Shown: in pieces, positions 36,720-45,964 of the stretch | How the letters are laid out: every line of letters begins with the position of its first letter | Numbering within the stretch: position 1 is the stretch's first letter | From: Streptomyces sp. PT12 | GTDB taxonomy: Bacteria; Actinomycetota; Actinomycetes; Streptomycetales; Streptomycetaceae | Direction: 5' to 3' | Length of the DNA stretch: 64,000 nt | Assembly (NCBI RefSeq): GCF_003311645.1 | Contig: NZ_QEST01000272.1 | Location: forward strand, 79,475-143,474 | The notes under the pieces: model-generated | What the model was told of the DNA's origin: nothing | The model's database searches: none | The model's input: only the letters and a program-made list of their open reading frames with translations | Made by a program: the position numbers and the translations under genes

Positions 36720-38024
36720 TCACCCGGTCAACCGCACCGGGTTGACAATATCCGCGGCGAGCACCAACAGGGTGAAGCAGATGAACACGCCCGCCACTAC
36801 GTACGCGACCGGCATCAGCTTCGCGACGTCGAAGGGGCCGGGGTCGGGGCGCTTGGTGACCCTTGCCCAGCCGCGGCGCACCGACTCCCACACGGCGCCC
36901 GCGATGTGGCCGCCGTCCAGCGGAAGCAGCGGCAGCATGTTGAAGAGGAAGAGCGAGAGGTTGAACCCCGCGACCAGGAACAGCGCCGTCGCCACCTGCT
37001 GGCTCGCCGGGATGTCCAGGGTGAAGATCTCGCCGCCCACGCGGGCCGCGCCGACCACGCCCATCGGGGAGTCGGGCTCCCGCTCGCCGTTCCCCAGGGC
37101 GGCGTTCCACAGCCCAGGGATCTCCGACGGGATGTCCACCAGCGCCTGCACGCCCGTGGTCATGATGTCGCCCATGCGCTCGACGGCCTGCGGGAAGTCC
37201 TGCCTGACGATGCCTCCCGCGGGCGAGAAGCCGAGGAACCCGGCGGTCACGAACTCGCCCTCGACATAGCCGCCGTCGCCGTCGGTCCTGGCGACCTGGT
37301 TCTCGATGAGGTCGGCCTGGAGGTCCATCTCCCGCCCGTCGCGCTCGACGGTGATGGTGGCCGCGCCCGTGGTCTCCCTGATGCGCTCCTGGAGCGTGCC
37401 CCACTCGTCCATGCGCTCGCCGTTGAACGCCACGATGACGTCCCCCGCGCGCAGCCCGGCCGCCGCGGCGGGCGCGGGCCGGTCGGTGTCCTGGCAGTCC
37501 CTGGGCTCCTCGCTCTGGTCGATGACGCACTCGGAGACCGTGCCCACGGTGGTCGTCTGGGTGTTGATCCCGAAGCCCATGAGCACGCCGAGGAAGATCG
37601 TCACGGCCAGGATGAGGTTCATCCCCGGGCCCGCGAACATCACGATCACGCGCTTCCACGGCTTGCGCGTGTAGAACAGCCGCTTCTCGTCGCCCGGCTG
37701 GAGCTCTTCGAACGCGGCGGCCCTGGCGTCCTCGATCATCCCCCGGAACGGCGACGTGGAACGCTGCCGGATCGCGCCGTCGTCGCCCGGCGGGAACATC
37801 CCGATCATGCGGATGTAGCCGCCGAGCGGGATCGCCTTGACCCCGAACTCCGTCTCCTTCTTCTTCCGCGACCAGATCGTCGGCCCGAAGCCGACCATGA
37901 ACTGCGGCACCCTGACCCCGAACATGCGCGCGGTGGAGAAGTGCCCCAGCTCGTGCCACGCGATGGAGAAGAGCAGCCCGAAGACGAAGACGAGTATGCC
38001 GAGGATGAACATCAACGCCGTCAT
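36720..38024 (-). CDS. rseP: Site-2 (M50) intramembrane metalloprotease
   Basis: 434 residues from the ATG at 38024, which overlaps the dxr stop (ATGA). The zinc site HELGH is in [14 protein letters not shown] in the first membrane helix, and the second zinc-ligand region is [17 protein letters not shown] domain ([24 protein letters not shown]) lies between. Such proteases cut anti-sigma factors and signal-peptide remnants within the membrane. The 61-base gap to ispG includes a likely weak ribosome site for ispG. Confidence 0.95.
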   Translation of the reverse strand: MTALMFILGILVFVFGLLFSIAWHELGHFSTARMFGVRVPQFMVGFGPTIWSRKKKETEFGVKAIPLGGYIRMIGMFPPGDDGAIRQRSTSPFRGMIEDARAAAFEELQPGDEKRLFYTRKPWKRVIVMFAGPGMNLILAVTIFLGVLMGFGINTQTTTVGTVSECVIDQSEEPRDCQDTDRPAPAAAAGLRAGDVIVAFNGERMDEWGTLQERIRETTGAATITVERDGREMDLQADLIENQVARTDGDGGYVEGEFVTAGFLGFSPAGGIVRQDFPQAVERMGDIMTTGVQALVDIPSEIPGLWNAALGNGEREPDSPMGVVGAARVGGEIFTLDIPASQQVATALFLVAGFNLSLFLFNMLPLLPLDGGHIAGAVWESVRRGWARVTKRPDPGPFDVAKLMPVAYVVAGVFICFTLLVLAADIVNPVRLTG

Positions 38025-39319
38025 GCGGTCACTGCCTCCGTCGTGGTCCCGCCCGCCGTCCCGGCGAGCTCGCGGGCACGCTGCCGCGCCCTGGTCTCCG
38101 CTTCGAGGACGTCCGACAGGGTCAGGGAGGTTCCGGGAGAGGAGTCGCCCTGCTCCTCGACGACCCGGGCGACGGTGTCCACGATCCCGGTGAACGGCAG
38201 CAGCCCGGCGAGGAACGCGTCGACACACTCCTCGTTCGCCGCGTTGAACACCGCGGGCGCGGTACCGCCGAGGCTACCCACCTTCCGGGCGAGCGGCACC
38301 GAGGGGAAGGCATCGGTGTCCAGCGGCAGGAACTCCCACGTGTGCGCCCGCGTCCAGTCGCACGGCGCCGCCGCCCCCGGCACCCGCTCCGGCCAGCCGA
38401 GCGCGAGCGCGATCGGCATCCGCATGTCGGGCGGGCTCGCCTGCGCCAGCGTCGACCCGTCGGCGAACTCCACCATCGAGTGCACATACGACTGCGGGTG
38501 GACCACGACCTCGATCCGCTCGAACGGGATGCCGTAGAGCAGATGGGCCTCGATCACCTCAAGGCCCTTGTTGACCAGCGTCGCGGAGTTGACCGTGATC
38601 ACCGGGCCCATGTCCCACGTGGGGTGCGCCAGCGCCTCCCTGGGCGTCACCCCGGCCAGCTCGCCGCGCGACCTCCCGCGGAACGGGCCGCCGCTCGCCG
38701 TGACCACGAGCCGCGCCACCTCGGCGCGGGTGCCGCCCATGAGCGCCTGGAAGAGCGCCGAGTGCTCGGAGTCCACGGGGATGATCTGGCCCGGCTTCGC
38801 CAGCGACGTCACCAGCGGGCCGCCCACGATGAGGGACTCCTTGTTCGCCAGGGCGAGGATGTGGCCCGCCTCCAGCGCCGCCAGCGTCGGCGCGAGGCCG
38901 ATCGAGCCGGTGATCCCGTTCAGCACGGTGTGACACGGGCCCGCCGCCAGCCGCGTCGCCGCGTCGGGGCCCGCCAGGATCTCCGGGATCGGCTGCCCCA
39001 CGCCGTACTGCGCCCGCAGCGCCTCCCGCAGCTCGCCTGCCCTGTCCTCCCTGGCGATCGCGACCGTCCGCACCTGGAGCCGGTGCGCCTGCCCGGCCAG
39101 CAGGTCGATCCGCCCGCCCGCGGCCGAGAGGCCCGTGACCCGGAACAGCTCGGGATTCCGCAGCACCACGTCGATGGCCTGTGTCCCGATCGACCCCGTC
39201 GACCCCAGGACCACGATGTCCCTCGGCCCTTCGGGCGGCGGCTCGGCCGGGTAGCGCGCATGCGGATCGGCGAGACAGACGGCGCTCAAGGTCATCCTCC
39301 CATTGTCACTGCTCCCCAC
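38021..39319 (-). CDS. dxr: 1-deoxy-D-xylulose-5-phosphate reductoisomerase
   Basis: 432 residues from a GTG at 39319; an ATG at 39295 has its GGGAGG touching the codon and is less likely. It converts DXP to MEP with NADPH, the first committed step of the MEP pathway. NADPH-binding [14 protein letters not shown], metal site [13 protein letters not shown] and active-site [14 protein letters not shown] and [20 protein letters not shown] are present. It overlaps rseP by 4 bases. Confidence 0.97.
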   Translation of the reverse strand: MGSSDNGRMTLSAVCLADPHARYPAEPPPEGPRDIVVLGSTGSIGTQAIDVVLRNPELFRVTGLSAAGGRIDLLAGQAHRLQVRTVAIAREDRAGELREALRAQYGVGQPIPEILAGPDAATRLAAGPCHTVLNGITGSIGLAPTLAALEAGHILALANKESLIVGGPLVTSLAKPGQIIPVDSEHSALFQALMGGTRAEVARLVVTASGGPFRGRSRGELAGVTPREALAHPTWDMGPVITVNSATLVNKGLEVIEAHLLYGIPFERIEVVVHPQSYVHSMVEFADGSTLAQASPPDMRMPIALALGWPERVPGAAAPCDWTRAHTWEFLPLDTDAFPSVPLARKVGSLGGTAPAVFNAANEECVDAFLAGLLPFTGIVDTVARVVEEQGDSSPGTSLTLSDVLEAETRARQRARELAGTAGGTTTEAVTA

Positions 39320-39355
39320 GGTGCCCCGGACAGGGACCCCGTCACGGCCCCTCCC

Positions 39356-40039
39356 CTACCCATGACCCACATCGAGCCGACTGGGGTTGCCCAGCAGTCC
39401 CGTTTCGCTGTCCGTCGGCACCATCCGCACCAGCAGCCTGGCCGTCCTGGTGCACCACAGCGTGGCGTTCTCGGCGAACGTCGGCAGCGCTTCGGCCTGC
39501 ACCTCGGGCAGCGCGAGCAGCCGCCCGACGACCCGCGCCTCGTCGGGCGACACCCGCTGCACCCCCACGAGCGCCGCCCGCTCCACCAGCCGGTGCGACA
39601 CCTGGCTCAGATACGGCAGCAGCGTCAGCACCGGCTGCCACGGCGCCGAGGCGACCCGCCCCCGCGGCGGCTTGATCCCGCAGTCCCGCACGACGAGCAC
39701 CGGGCTGCCGAGCGTCGCCCCCAGCGGAGGCACCCGGCCCACCTCGTGCAGCGTCATGCACTCGAGGCCGCCGTTCGCCGCCTGCGCCAGCCGCGTCCAC
39801 AGCTGCGGGCGGCCCGTCTCCACCACGACCCGCGCCCCCGTCGCCACCGCCCGCAGCGCCAGCACCTGCGCCGCCCACACCCCGCCGATCAGCACCACGT
39901 CGTACGGCACCGGGTGGTGGATCCCCAGCACCGCGGGCCGCGACCTGCTGTCCACCCCGACGATGATCCCGTCGTCCCCGACCGGCAGCGCCAGCGCGTC
40001 GAGCTCATCGGCCGACAGCACGTGCCCCGCGCCGCCCAT
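39356..40039 (-). CDS. Type VII secretion-associated protein of unknown function
   Basis: 227 residues from the ATG at 40039, which shares a base with the eccE stop (TGATG), so the two are translationally coupled. No signal peptide or membrane segment. The N-terminal part alternates strands and helices in a Rossmann-like manner (YDVVLIGGVWAAQVLALRAVATGARVVVETGR). The C-terminal half ends with FAENATLWCTRTARLLVRMVPTDSETGLLGNPSRLD. I do not recognise a named family. Coupling with eccE suggests a cytosolic accessory of the ESX machine. Confidence 0.78.
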   Translation of the reverse strand: MGGAGHVLSADELDALALPVGDDGIIVGVDSRSRPAVLGIHHPVPYDVVLIGGVWAAQVLALRAVATGARVVVETGRPQLWTRLAQAANGGLECMTLHEVGRVPPLGATLGSPVLVVRDCGIKPPRGRVASAPWQPVLTLLPYLSQVSHRLVERAALVGVQRVSPDEARVVGRLLALPEVQAEALPTFAENATLWCTRTARLLVRMVPTDSETGLLGNPSRLDVGHG

Positions 40040-41319
40040 CAGCGCCCACCCCCGAGCGGCAGCGTCGCCCGCAGCCCCGAAAGCTGCCGCCGGTCCATCC
40101 GCGCCAGCCCCACCCGGGCGGCCCGCGCCGCCCGCACCAGCTGACGGCTCGCCTCGCGCAACTCGCCCTCGCCGCGCCCCGTGACCCGCACATGACCACT
40201 CAGCACGGCGCCGCCCCGCCCCTGGCCCCGCAGCGTCAGCGCGAACGTCGTGGCGAACGCGGGCAGCGACGTCAGCAGCGCCACGAGGCCCGGCAGCGGT
40301 GTCGCACCGGGGCCGAGCTCGGGCCACCGCGCCACCCGGAACGTCGTGTGCCACCGGTCGTCGCACCGCCAGGCCCGCAGCCCCTCCGCCGTCCTGCGCG
40401 GCCTTTGCCCCTCGCTCCGGCCTATCAGCGCCGTCGCCGCGGGATTCGAGCTCGTGCACGCCGCCACCGCGGAGAGCAGCTCGGCCTCGCTCAGCACCGT
40501 CGCAGTGAACCCCGCCCCGGTCAGCCTGCTCGCCAGCTGATCGGCCGCGCGCGTCAGACAGCGCTGCGCGCCGGGAAGCCCCCCGCCGCGCTCCGCCACC
40601 GCATCGGGGCACAGCTCGGGATCGAGCCGCAACGCCACCCACGTCAGCCGCAGCGCGGGCGCGTCACCCTCCCGCTGCAACAGCGTGTAACTCGTCCCCG
40701 CGACCGACCTGTCCGGCAGCACGGGCGCTGGCGCGGGCTGCGTGTACTGCACCGACTGCACCGACTCCAGGCGGATCCCGTCCGTCTCGAGCGCCCCGTA
40801 CAGCAGCGAGAGGGGCAACGGGCGCACCGCGCGCCCGGGTTGCAGCGGGGCCATCGCGGCCTCGACGCGCAGCACCGCCGTCAGCGTCCCGCCGTCCTCC
40901 GCCATCCCGACCTCGCGCCGCTCCCTGCCGTCCCGCCCACCGCGCGCGGCCACCGCGTAACTCCGCAGCCCGGGGCGGCACTCGGCGGCCAGCGCGAACA
41001 GCGGATCCGCGCCAGGCGGCGGCGCATCGGCCGCCGCCCGCTTCGCCCGCCGGTCCACCAGCGCCGCGCCGAGCCACCCCGGCAGCGTCTCCCCCCGCCG
41101 CCAGGCCACCACCACGAGCACGAGCAGCGCCGACGGCACCACCGCGAGCGCCCCGAGCGCCCAGCTCCCCGCGGCCCACCCGGCCGCCACCAGCCCACCG
41201 GCCGCCTGCACGCACAGCAGCGGCCCCAGCGGGACCGGCCCACCCGGCCCCGGCACGGCCCGCGGCAGCACCGCGCGCCCAGGACCTCCGGCCGTCCGCG
41301 TCGTGGCGTTCGCCCGCAT
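40039..41319 (-). CDS. eccE: Type VII secretion membrane component EccE
   Basis: 426 residues. Two hydrophobic segments near the N-terminus (about residues 30-75: LLCVQAAGGLVAAGWAAGS and LGALAVVPSALLVLVVVAW) precede a long soluble domain, the EccE arrangement. The soluble part has the family-like LYGALETDGIRLESVQSVQYTQ and TSYTLLQREGDAPALRLTWVALRLDPELCP segments. EccE lies at the rim of the ESX membrane complex. It is divergent from eccB across 94 bases. Identification is by topology, motifs and context rather than by a catalytic motif. Confidence 0.85.
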   Translation of the reverse strand: MRANATTRTAGGPGRAVLPRAVPGPGGPVPLGPLLCVQAAGGLVAAGWAAGSWALGALAVVPSALLVLVVVAWRRGETLPGWLGAALVDRRAKRAAADAPPPGADPLFALAAECRPGLRSYAVAARGGRDGRERREVGMAEDGGTLTAVLRVEAAMAPLQPGRAVRPLPLSLLYGALETDGIRLESVQSVQYTQPAPAPVLPDRSVAGTSYTLLQREGDAPALRLTWVALRLDPELCPDAVAERGGGLPGAQRCLTRAADQLASRLTGAGFTATVLSEAELLSAVAACTSSNPAATALIGRSEGQRPRRTAEGLRAWRCDDRWHTTFRVARWPELGPGATPLPGLVALLTSLPAFATTFALTLRGQGRGGAVLSGHVRVTGRGEGELREASRQLVRAARAARVGLARMDRRQLSGLRATLPLGGGR

Positions 41320-41358
41320 CTCGCCCCCCTCCCGACAGTGATCGAACCGTCACCCGGC

Positions 41359-41364
41359 ATAGTA
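41359..41364 (-). promoter_or_regulatory. Possible eccE -10 element in the eccE-eccB gap
   Basis: Minus-strand TACTAT lies 40 bases before eccE, in an A/T-richer patch of the 94-base divergent region, with TGACCG 18 bases upstream as a weak -35. The opposite reading gives no equally good element for eccB. Confidence 0.25.
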
Positions 41365-41413
41365 GATCCTCGGTCTGACGTCCGGTCACGGGCAGGGGGA
41401 GGGGCGGACACCC

Positions 41414-42871
41414 ATGGCGTCACGCAAGGACGAGCTGAACGCGTACACCTTCGCCAAGCGGCGCACGGTCGCGGCGTTCCTCCAGCCCGCGCCCACCGTG
41501 ACCGAGGAGGGCGCGCCGCGCCCTCTGCGCGCGGTGCTGCCCGGCATGGTCGTCGGCGCGCTGATCCTGGCGGGCTTCGGCGCGTGGGGGATGTTCCGCC
41601 CCTCCGTCCCCGAGGGCTGGGACGAGCCGGGGCGCAACATCATCATCGGCAGCGACTCCACCACCCGCTACGTCGTCCTGGAGACCGAGGGCCGCGCCCA
41701 GCTCCACCCCGTGCTCAACCTCGCGTCCGCCCGCCTCCTCCTCGACGACCCCGACTCGTTCGACATCGTCGAGGTCGACGAGTCCGAGCTGGACAGCGGC
41801 GCCATCCCGCGCGGCCCCACCCTCGGCATCCCCTACGCCCCCGACCGGCTCCCCGCCACCGACGAGGCCGCCGAGGCCAAGCGCTGGGCCGTCTGCCTGC
41901 GCCCCGGTGGCGGCGAGGGCGACATCCAGCAGGCCACGTTCGTGCTGGCCACGGACGACACCGACCGCGTCGAGGGCGACGAACGGCTCACGGGCCGCGA
42001 TGTCCTCTTCGTCGAGTCGGAGGGGACGCCCTACCTCGTGGACCCCTCGGGCACCCGCTACCCCCTCGCCGAGGAGGGCCGCGAGGTGCTGCTCCGCCTG
42101 CTCACCCGGGGCGATCCGCAGCCCGTGAGCGAGGAGTGGCTGGCGACGTTCGCCGAGGGCGACACCATCGGCTTCCCCGAGCTGCCCGACGTGGGCGCAC
42201 CGGCCGGGGTCCCCGGCCTCGTCGAGGCGGCGAACACCGTCGGCATGGTCGTGCGCGCCCCCACGGGCGCTGGCCCCCAGCACTATGTCGTCCTGCCGGG
42301 ACGGGTCGTCCCCGTCACCGACTTCACCGCCTACCTGGTGCTCAACAGCCCCGCCACCGAGATCCTCGGCCAGCAGGGCGACGCCCTGGCACTCAGCGCG
42401 CAGAACATCACCCCGGCCCCACCGGACGCGAGCGTCGAACGCGACTGGCCCGAGCCCGTCACCGAGCAGGTCAACGGCGCGGGCCGGGACACCGTCTGCT
42501 CCGTGCTCCACGACGTGGACGACCGCGACGGCGGCACCGAGGTCACCGCGTGGGCGGGCGATGACTACCCCGCCACCATCGCGTCGGGGGCGGCCAACGC
42601 CTATGTCACCCCCGGCTCCGGCCTGCTCTACCGCCAGGTCACGGGCGAACAGGCCGACGCGGGCCGCGTCTTCCTCGTCACCGACACCGGCCTGCGCTAC
42701 CCCGTCCAGGCCACCGCCACCTCCACCGAAGGCGAGCCCGACGACCGGGCGCACATCCGCCTCGGCTACGGCGACGTCACCCCGGTCCCGGTCCCCGCCC
42801 ACTGGTCGGAGTTCCTGCCGACGGGGCCGAGCCTCGACACCACCAACGCCAAGCAGCCGCAGGGTTCCTGA
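41414..42871 (+). CDS. eccB: Type VII secretion protein EccB
   Basis: 485 residues. Cytosolic N-terminus MASRKDELNAYTFAKRRTVAAFLQP, a family hallmark, one transmembrane helix at about residues 44-62, then a large extracytoplasmic domain beginning IIIGSDSTTRYVVLETEGRAQLHPVLNLASARLL, typical EccB sequence. Cys residues that could form the EccB disulphide are present (WAVCLRPG and DTVCSVLHD). It is one of the four conserved membrane components of the ESX channel. The mycosin gene starts one base after its stop. Confidence 0.96.
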   Translation: MASRKDELNAYTFAKRRTVAAFLQPAPTVTEEGAPRPLRAVLPGMVVGALILAGFGAWGMFRPSVPEGWDEPGRNIIIGSDSTTRYVVLETEGRAQLHPVLNLASARLLLDDPDSFDIVEVDESELDSGAIPRGPTLGIPYAPDRLPATDEAAEAKRWAVCLRPGGGEGDIQQATFVLATDDTDRVEGDERLTGRDVLFVESEGTPYLVDPSGTRYPLAEEGREVLLRLLTRGDPQPVSEEWLATFAEGDTIGFPELPDVGAPAGVPGLVEAANTVGMVVRAPTGAGPQHYVVLPGRVVPVTDFTAYLVLNSPATEILGQQGDALALSAQNITPAPPDASVERDWPEPVTEQVNGAGRDTVCSVLHDVDDRDGGTEVTAWAGDDYPATIASGAANAYVTPGSGLLYRQVTGEQADAGRVFLVTDTGLRYPVQATATSTEGEPDDRAHIRLGYGDVTPVPVPAHWSEFLPTGPSLDTTNAKQPQGS

Positions 42872-42872
42872 C

Positions 42873-44138
42873 ATGGCACGCCGCATTCGCATCCATGACC
42901 GCGTCCGCATCGGTGACCGTGTCCGCGTTCGCGCCGCGCTGACCGCCCTGCTGCTGACGGCGCTGGGCACCGCGGGCGCCCCGCCCGCCGCCCACGCGGA
43001 CGGGGGGCGCTGCGCGTTCCCCGCCGAGAACATCGAGGAGCGCCCCTGGGCGCTGCAACGCGTCCTCCTCGACCGCGTCTGGCAGGAGAGCCACGGCGGG
43101 AACGTGAGCGTCGCCGTGATCGACACCGGCGTCGACACCGCCCATCCGCAGCTCGCCGGTGCCGTGGACGCCGCGCGCGGCGCGGACTTCACCGACGCCG
43201 ATGGCGACCACACGACGGACACGGTGGGCCACGGCACCAAGGTCGCGGGCATCATCGCCGCCCGCCCGCACGACGCCACGGGCTTCGTCGGCCTGGCGCC
43301 CGAGGCCACGATCGTCCCCATCCGGCAGAACGACGCGGAGGGCAGCGGCTCCGTCGCCACCCTCGCCCAGGCGATCGACCACGCGGTCGGTGTGGGCGTG
43401 GACATCATCAACATCTCCCAGGACAGCGACGCCGCCCCCGGCGAGGAGTCCGAGCTGGCCAGGGCGGTGAACGCCGCGCTGGACGCGGACATCGTGGTCA
43501 TCGCCTCCGTCGGCAACGACGGCGCCGACGGCGAGCGCCGCCTCACCTACCCCGCCGCCTACGAGGGCGTCCTCGCCGTCGCCGCGTCCGACCGGAACAA
43601 CGAGCGCGCCCCGTTCTCCCAGTCAGGCGACTTCGTCGGCATCGCGGCGCCCGGCGTTGACATGGTCTCCACGGTCCCCCGCGGCGGCCACTGCGTGGAC
43701 AGTGGCACGAGCTTCGCGGCCCCGTATGTCGCGGGCGTCGCGGCCCTGTTGCGCGCCGCACAGCCGGACTGGACGGCCGAACAGGTCGTCACCCACCTCA
43801 AGCAGACGGCGGAACGGTCCCAGCCGGGCCCCGACGAGGACCTCGGCTGGGGCGTCGTCGACCCCGTCCGCGCCCTCACCCAGGACACCTCGCCCCCGGG
43901 CCCCACCCCGGTCCCCGACCCTCCCGCACCCGCGGCCCCTGCCCCCGACGTCGAGCCCCTCGACCTGGGCGAGACCCACGCCGAACGCGCCGAACGCCTC
44001 GGCACCTTCGCCATCCTGACGGCCACTCTGCTGACGGCGGCCCTGGCGGGCACGGCCCTGATCGTCCGTGACTATCGCCACCGTAACGGCCTTGCCTCAA
44101 TGCGTAGCGATCGGCATAAGATGGGATCTCCACGGTGA
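42873..44138 (+). CDS. mycP: Mycosin 1, subtilisin-like serine protease of the ESX locus
   Basis: 421 residues. A signal peptide follows a basic start (RIHDRVRIGDRVRVRAALTALLLTALG). The S8 catalytic triad is Asp84 (VAVIDTGVD), His120 (GHGTKVAG) and Ser280 (SGTSFAAP), with the oxyanion Asn in SVGNDGAD. A Pro-rich linker and a C-terminal transmembrane helix (FAILTATLLTAALAGTALIV) anchor it outside the membrane. Mycosins process secreted substrates and stabilise the ESX membrane complex. It starts one base after the eccB stop. Codon use is strongly G/C at third positions, unlike the second mycosin 1.8 kb downstream. Confidence 0.94.
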   Translation: MARRIRIHDRVRIGDRVRVRAALTALLLTALGTAGAPPAAHADGGRCAFPAENIEERPWALQRVLLDRVWQESHGGNVSVAVIDTGVDTAHPQLAGAVDAARGADFTDADGDHTTDTVGHGTKVAGIIAARPHDATGFVGLAPEATIVPIRQNDAEGSGSVATLAQAIDHAVGVGVDIINISQDSDAAPGEESELARAVNAALDADIVVIASVGNDGADGERRLTYPAAYEGVLAVAASDRNNERAPFSQSGDFVGIAAPGVDMVSTVPRGGHCVDSGTSFAAPYVAGVAALLRAAQPDWTAEQVVTHLKQTAERSQPGPDEDLGWGVVDPVRALTQDTSPPGPTPVPDPPAPAAPAPDVEPLDLGETHAERAERLGTFAILTATLLTAALAGTALIVRDYRHRNGLASMRSDRHKMGSPR

Positions 44139-44169
44139 CTGAGGGGGCACCGGTGGAGGGGAGGGTGGG

Positions 44170-44583
44170 ATGACAACGGATTCGGTCCAGCCGCCGAGTC
44201 AGCCGGATTTGTATCTCGCGGACGGTGAGCTGAGAGAGTTCTCGAGCTGGCTGAGCTTACTGTTGGACAAGCTGAACGGCTCCGGCGTGAGCGGCGAGCA
44301 GGTCAGCGTCCTGAACACCGCGGAGCACCACTTCGGTGAATCGCCCGCGGCGGCAGAGATCTTCGCCGAGTACGAAAGGGTGCGCGCACGCCTCGAGGAA
44401 TTCGTGCGCCTTCAGCAAGAGGCCATCGAGATGCTGAGTATCTCCACCGCTGCGATGGAGAACGACTATGTGACTGCCGACCAGGAGGAGTTCGAGCGGT
44501 TCCAGCAGATCAGCGCGAACTTCGACTCGCTGTACGACAGGGGCAGGGGTTCCGGCTCCGGGCCAGGGGACGTGCTTCTGTGA
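44170..44583 (+). CDS. PE-like helical protein with a YxxxD secretion motif
   Basis: 137 residues, not a family I can name. The central part is a predicted helical hairpin (GEQVSVLNTAEHHFGES, turn, AAAEIFAEYERVRARLEEFVRLQQEAIEML). After the second helix comes Tyr100-VTA-Asp104, a YxxxD/E motif of the type recognised by type VII machines. The tail is short and Gly/Ser-rich. No signal peptide, no Cys. It is followed after 15 bases by a PPE-like gene with a WxG turn. The pairing matches the PE-PPE or EspC-type partner arrangement, so a co-secreted heterodimer is the best inference. Codon choice is less G/C-biased than in eccB. Confidence 0.75.
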   Translation: MTTDSVQPPSQPDLYLADGELREFSSWLSLLLDKLNGSGVSGEQVSVLNTAEHHFGESPAAAEIFAEYERVRARLEEFVRLQQEAIEMLSISTAAMENDYVTADQEEFERFQQISANFDSLYDRGRGSGSGPGDVLL

Positions 44584-44598
44584 TGGGGGGTCGGGGCG

Positions 44599-45960
44599 AT
44601 GAGTGAGCACGAGTCCGCGTCGCACGAGGCGTTGGTGGCCATGATCGCCAATGGCGCCCCCGAGGCGCTCACCTCCCGGGCGGAGATCCTCATCGAGATG
44701 GCGCCCTACCTGGAGACGGTGGGGAACTTTATCTGGATGCGGATCGCGACCATGCCGTGGGAGGGGGAGGCGGCCGAGACGATCCGGGCGTGGGGCGATC
44801 ACTTCCGGCGTGAGTCGGCGATGCTGAGCAAGTACGCGTCGGTCACGGGCAACGCCATGCAGATGGCGGGGGAGGCGCTTGCCCAGGCCAAGTCCTCGAT
44901 GCCCCCGGTCCCCGACTCGCCGCTTGGCCCCGTGGAGACCGGCACGGTGGCGGACCTGATCACGGCGGGTGTCGAACGCGAAGAGGCCATCGGCGTGATG
45001 GACCGCCTGGCATCCTCCTACCGCATCGCGGCGAACACGATGTCGAGGGCGGTAGAGCCGCAGTTCGAGGGTCTGGCTCCCAGAGGCTTTCGGGCCCCTT
45101 CGCCCGGCCCCGCGGGTGACTCCCCGGTGGCGGGGACCATGCCACCTGGCGGCGCGTCCGAGCCCGTCGGTTGGTACGGGGCGACGCCGGGAGGCGGCGG
45201 GACGCCGTCCTCTCCCGATGCCTTCCAGTCACCACTCCCGGCTGAGACAGGCCAGGCGGTGTCGGGGGCGCCGATCCGGCCCGCCATCGGGGGCGCCGAC
45301 GAGCGCATCGGCACTTCGTTGGACTCCCTCACCACGGCCCCACCTTCGGCACCACCAGCCGGTCCGCCGTCACCTGTTGGGCCCACGCCCACGACTCCGC
45401 CGCTTGACCATGGCGGCGGACCGCTGATCCCGCCCGGGGGGCCACCGGCACGGTTGGGGCCCGGCCTCGGCGGCCCGGTGGCCAAGCCGCCGAGCGCTGG
45501 ACCTCCGGCGAGCGGGCCGCCTCCTGTGGGGAGGTCGCCTGTCGTCGGCCCGGGGCACGGCCCGGCCGTTCCCGGCCCGGCAGGGCATTCCTCCATGGTG
45601 GGGCGCCCACCGATGGGCGGCATGCCGAGCAACGGCGCTCTCATTCCCCGAACGCCAGCCCAGAGCGGGATCTACGGGGGAGTGCCGCGCCCCGCGGAAC
45701 GGCTCAGCCGAGGTCTGCCCCTGGGCAACGCCATCGGTCTGGGGGCGGTTCCGGCGATGCGTGATCCAGCCACAGGGGCGGTCCACGGGCCCGGAGGTGG
45801 TCTGGTCGGACGACCTGTCGGCGCGGTGAACGCCAGCCCTCACCGGCCCACACCGCCTTCCCAAGCGCCCCGGGTGACGGGGCGGCCTCTGGTGCCGAAG
45901 CCCGGTCGCCGCCGCAGGAGGAAGCTGGACGATCGCGAACGACACGACAAGGACCGCTGA
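44599..45960 (+). CDS. PPE/WXG100-like putative type VII secretion substrate
   Basis: 453 residues. The first 170 residues are helical, with a Trp54-x-Gly56 turn (MPWEGEAAETIRAWGDHF) at the position of the WxG turn in PPE proteins; a second helical pair follows (GVEREEAIGVMDRLASSYRIAANTM). Residues 170-440 are Pro/Gly/Ser-rich and disordered, with repeats of the PPVGRSPVVGPG and GPPASGPP kind, ending in a basic tail (PKPGRRRRRKLDDRERHDKDR). No signal peptide. It lies between the YxxxD protein and the second mycosin. A secreted partner of the upstream protein is the favoured reading; a cytosolic chaperone-like scaffold is an alternative. Confidence 0.78.
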   Translation: MSEHESASHEALVAMIANGAPEALTSRAEILIEMAPYLETVGNFIWMRIATMPWEGEAAETIRAWGDHFRRESAMLSKYASVTGNAMQMAGEALAQAKSSMPPVPDSPLGPVETGTVADLITAGVEREEAIGVMDRLASSYRIAANTMSRAVEPQFEGLAPRGFRAPSPGPAGDSPVAGTMPPGGASEPVGWYGATPGGGGTPSSPDAFQSPLPAETGQAVSGAPIRPAIGGADERIGTSLDSLTTAPPSAPPAGPPSPVGPTPTTPPLDHGGGPLIPPGGPPARLGPGLGGPVAKPPSAGPPASGPPPVGRSPVVGPGHGPAVPGPAGHSSMVGRPPMGGMPSNGALIPRTPAQSGIYGGVPRPAERLSRGLPLGNAIGLGAVPAMRDPATGAVHGPGGGLVGRPVGAVNASPHRPTPPSQAPRVTGRPLVPKPGRRRRRKLDDRERHDKDR

Positions 45961-45964
45961 TTCG

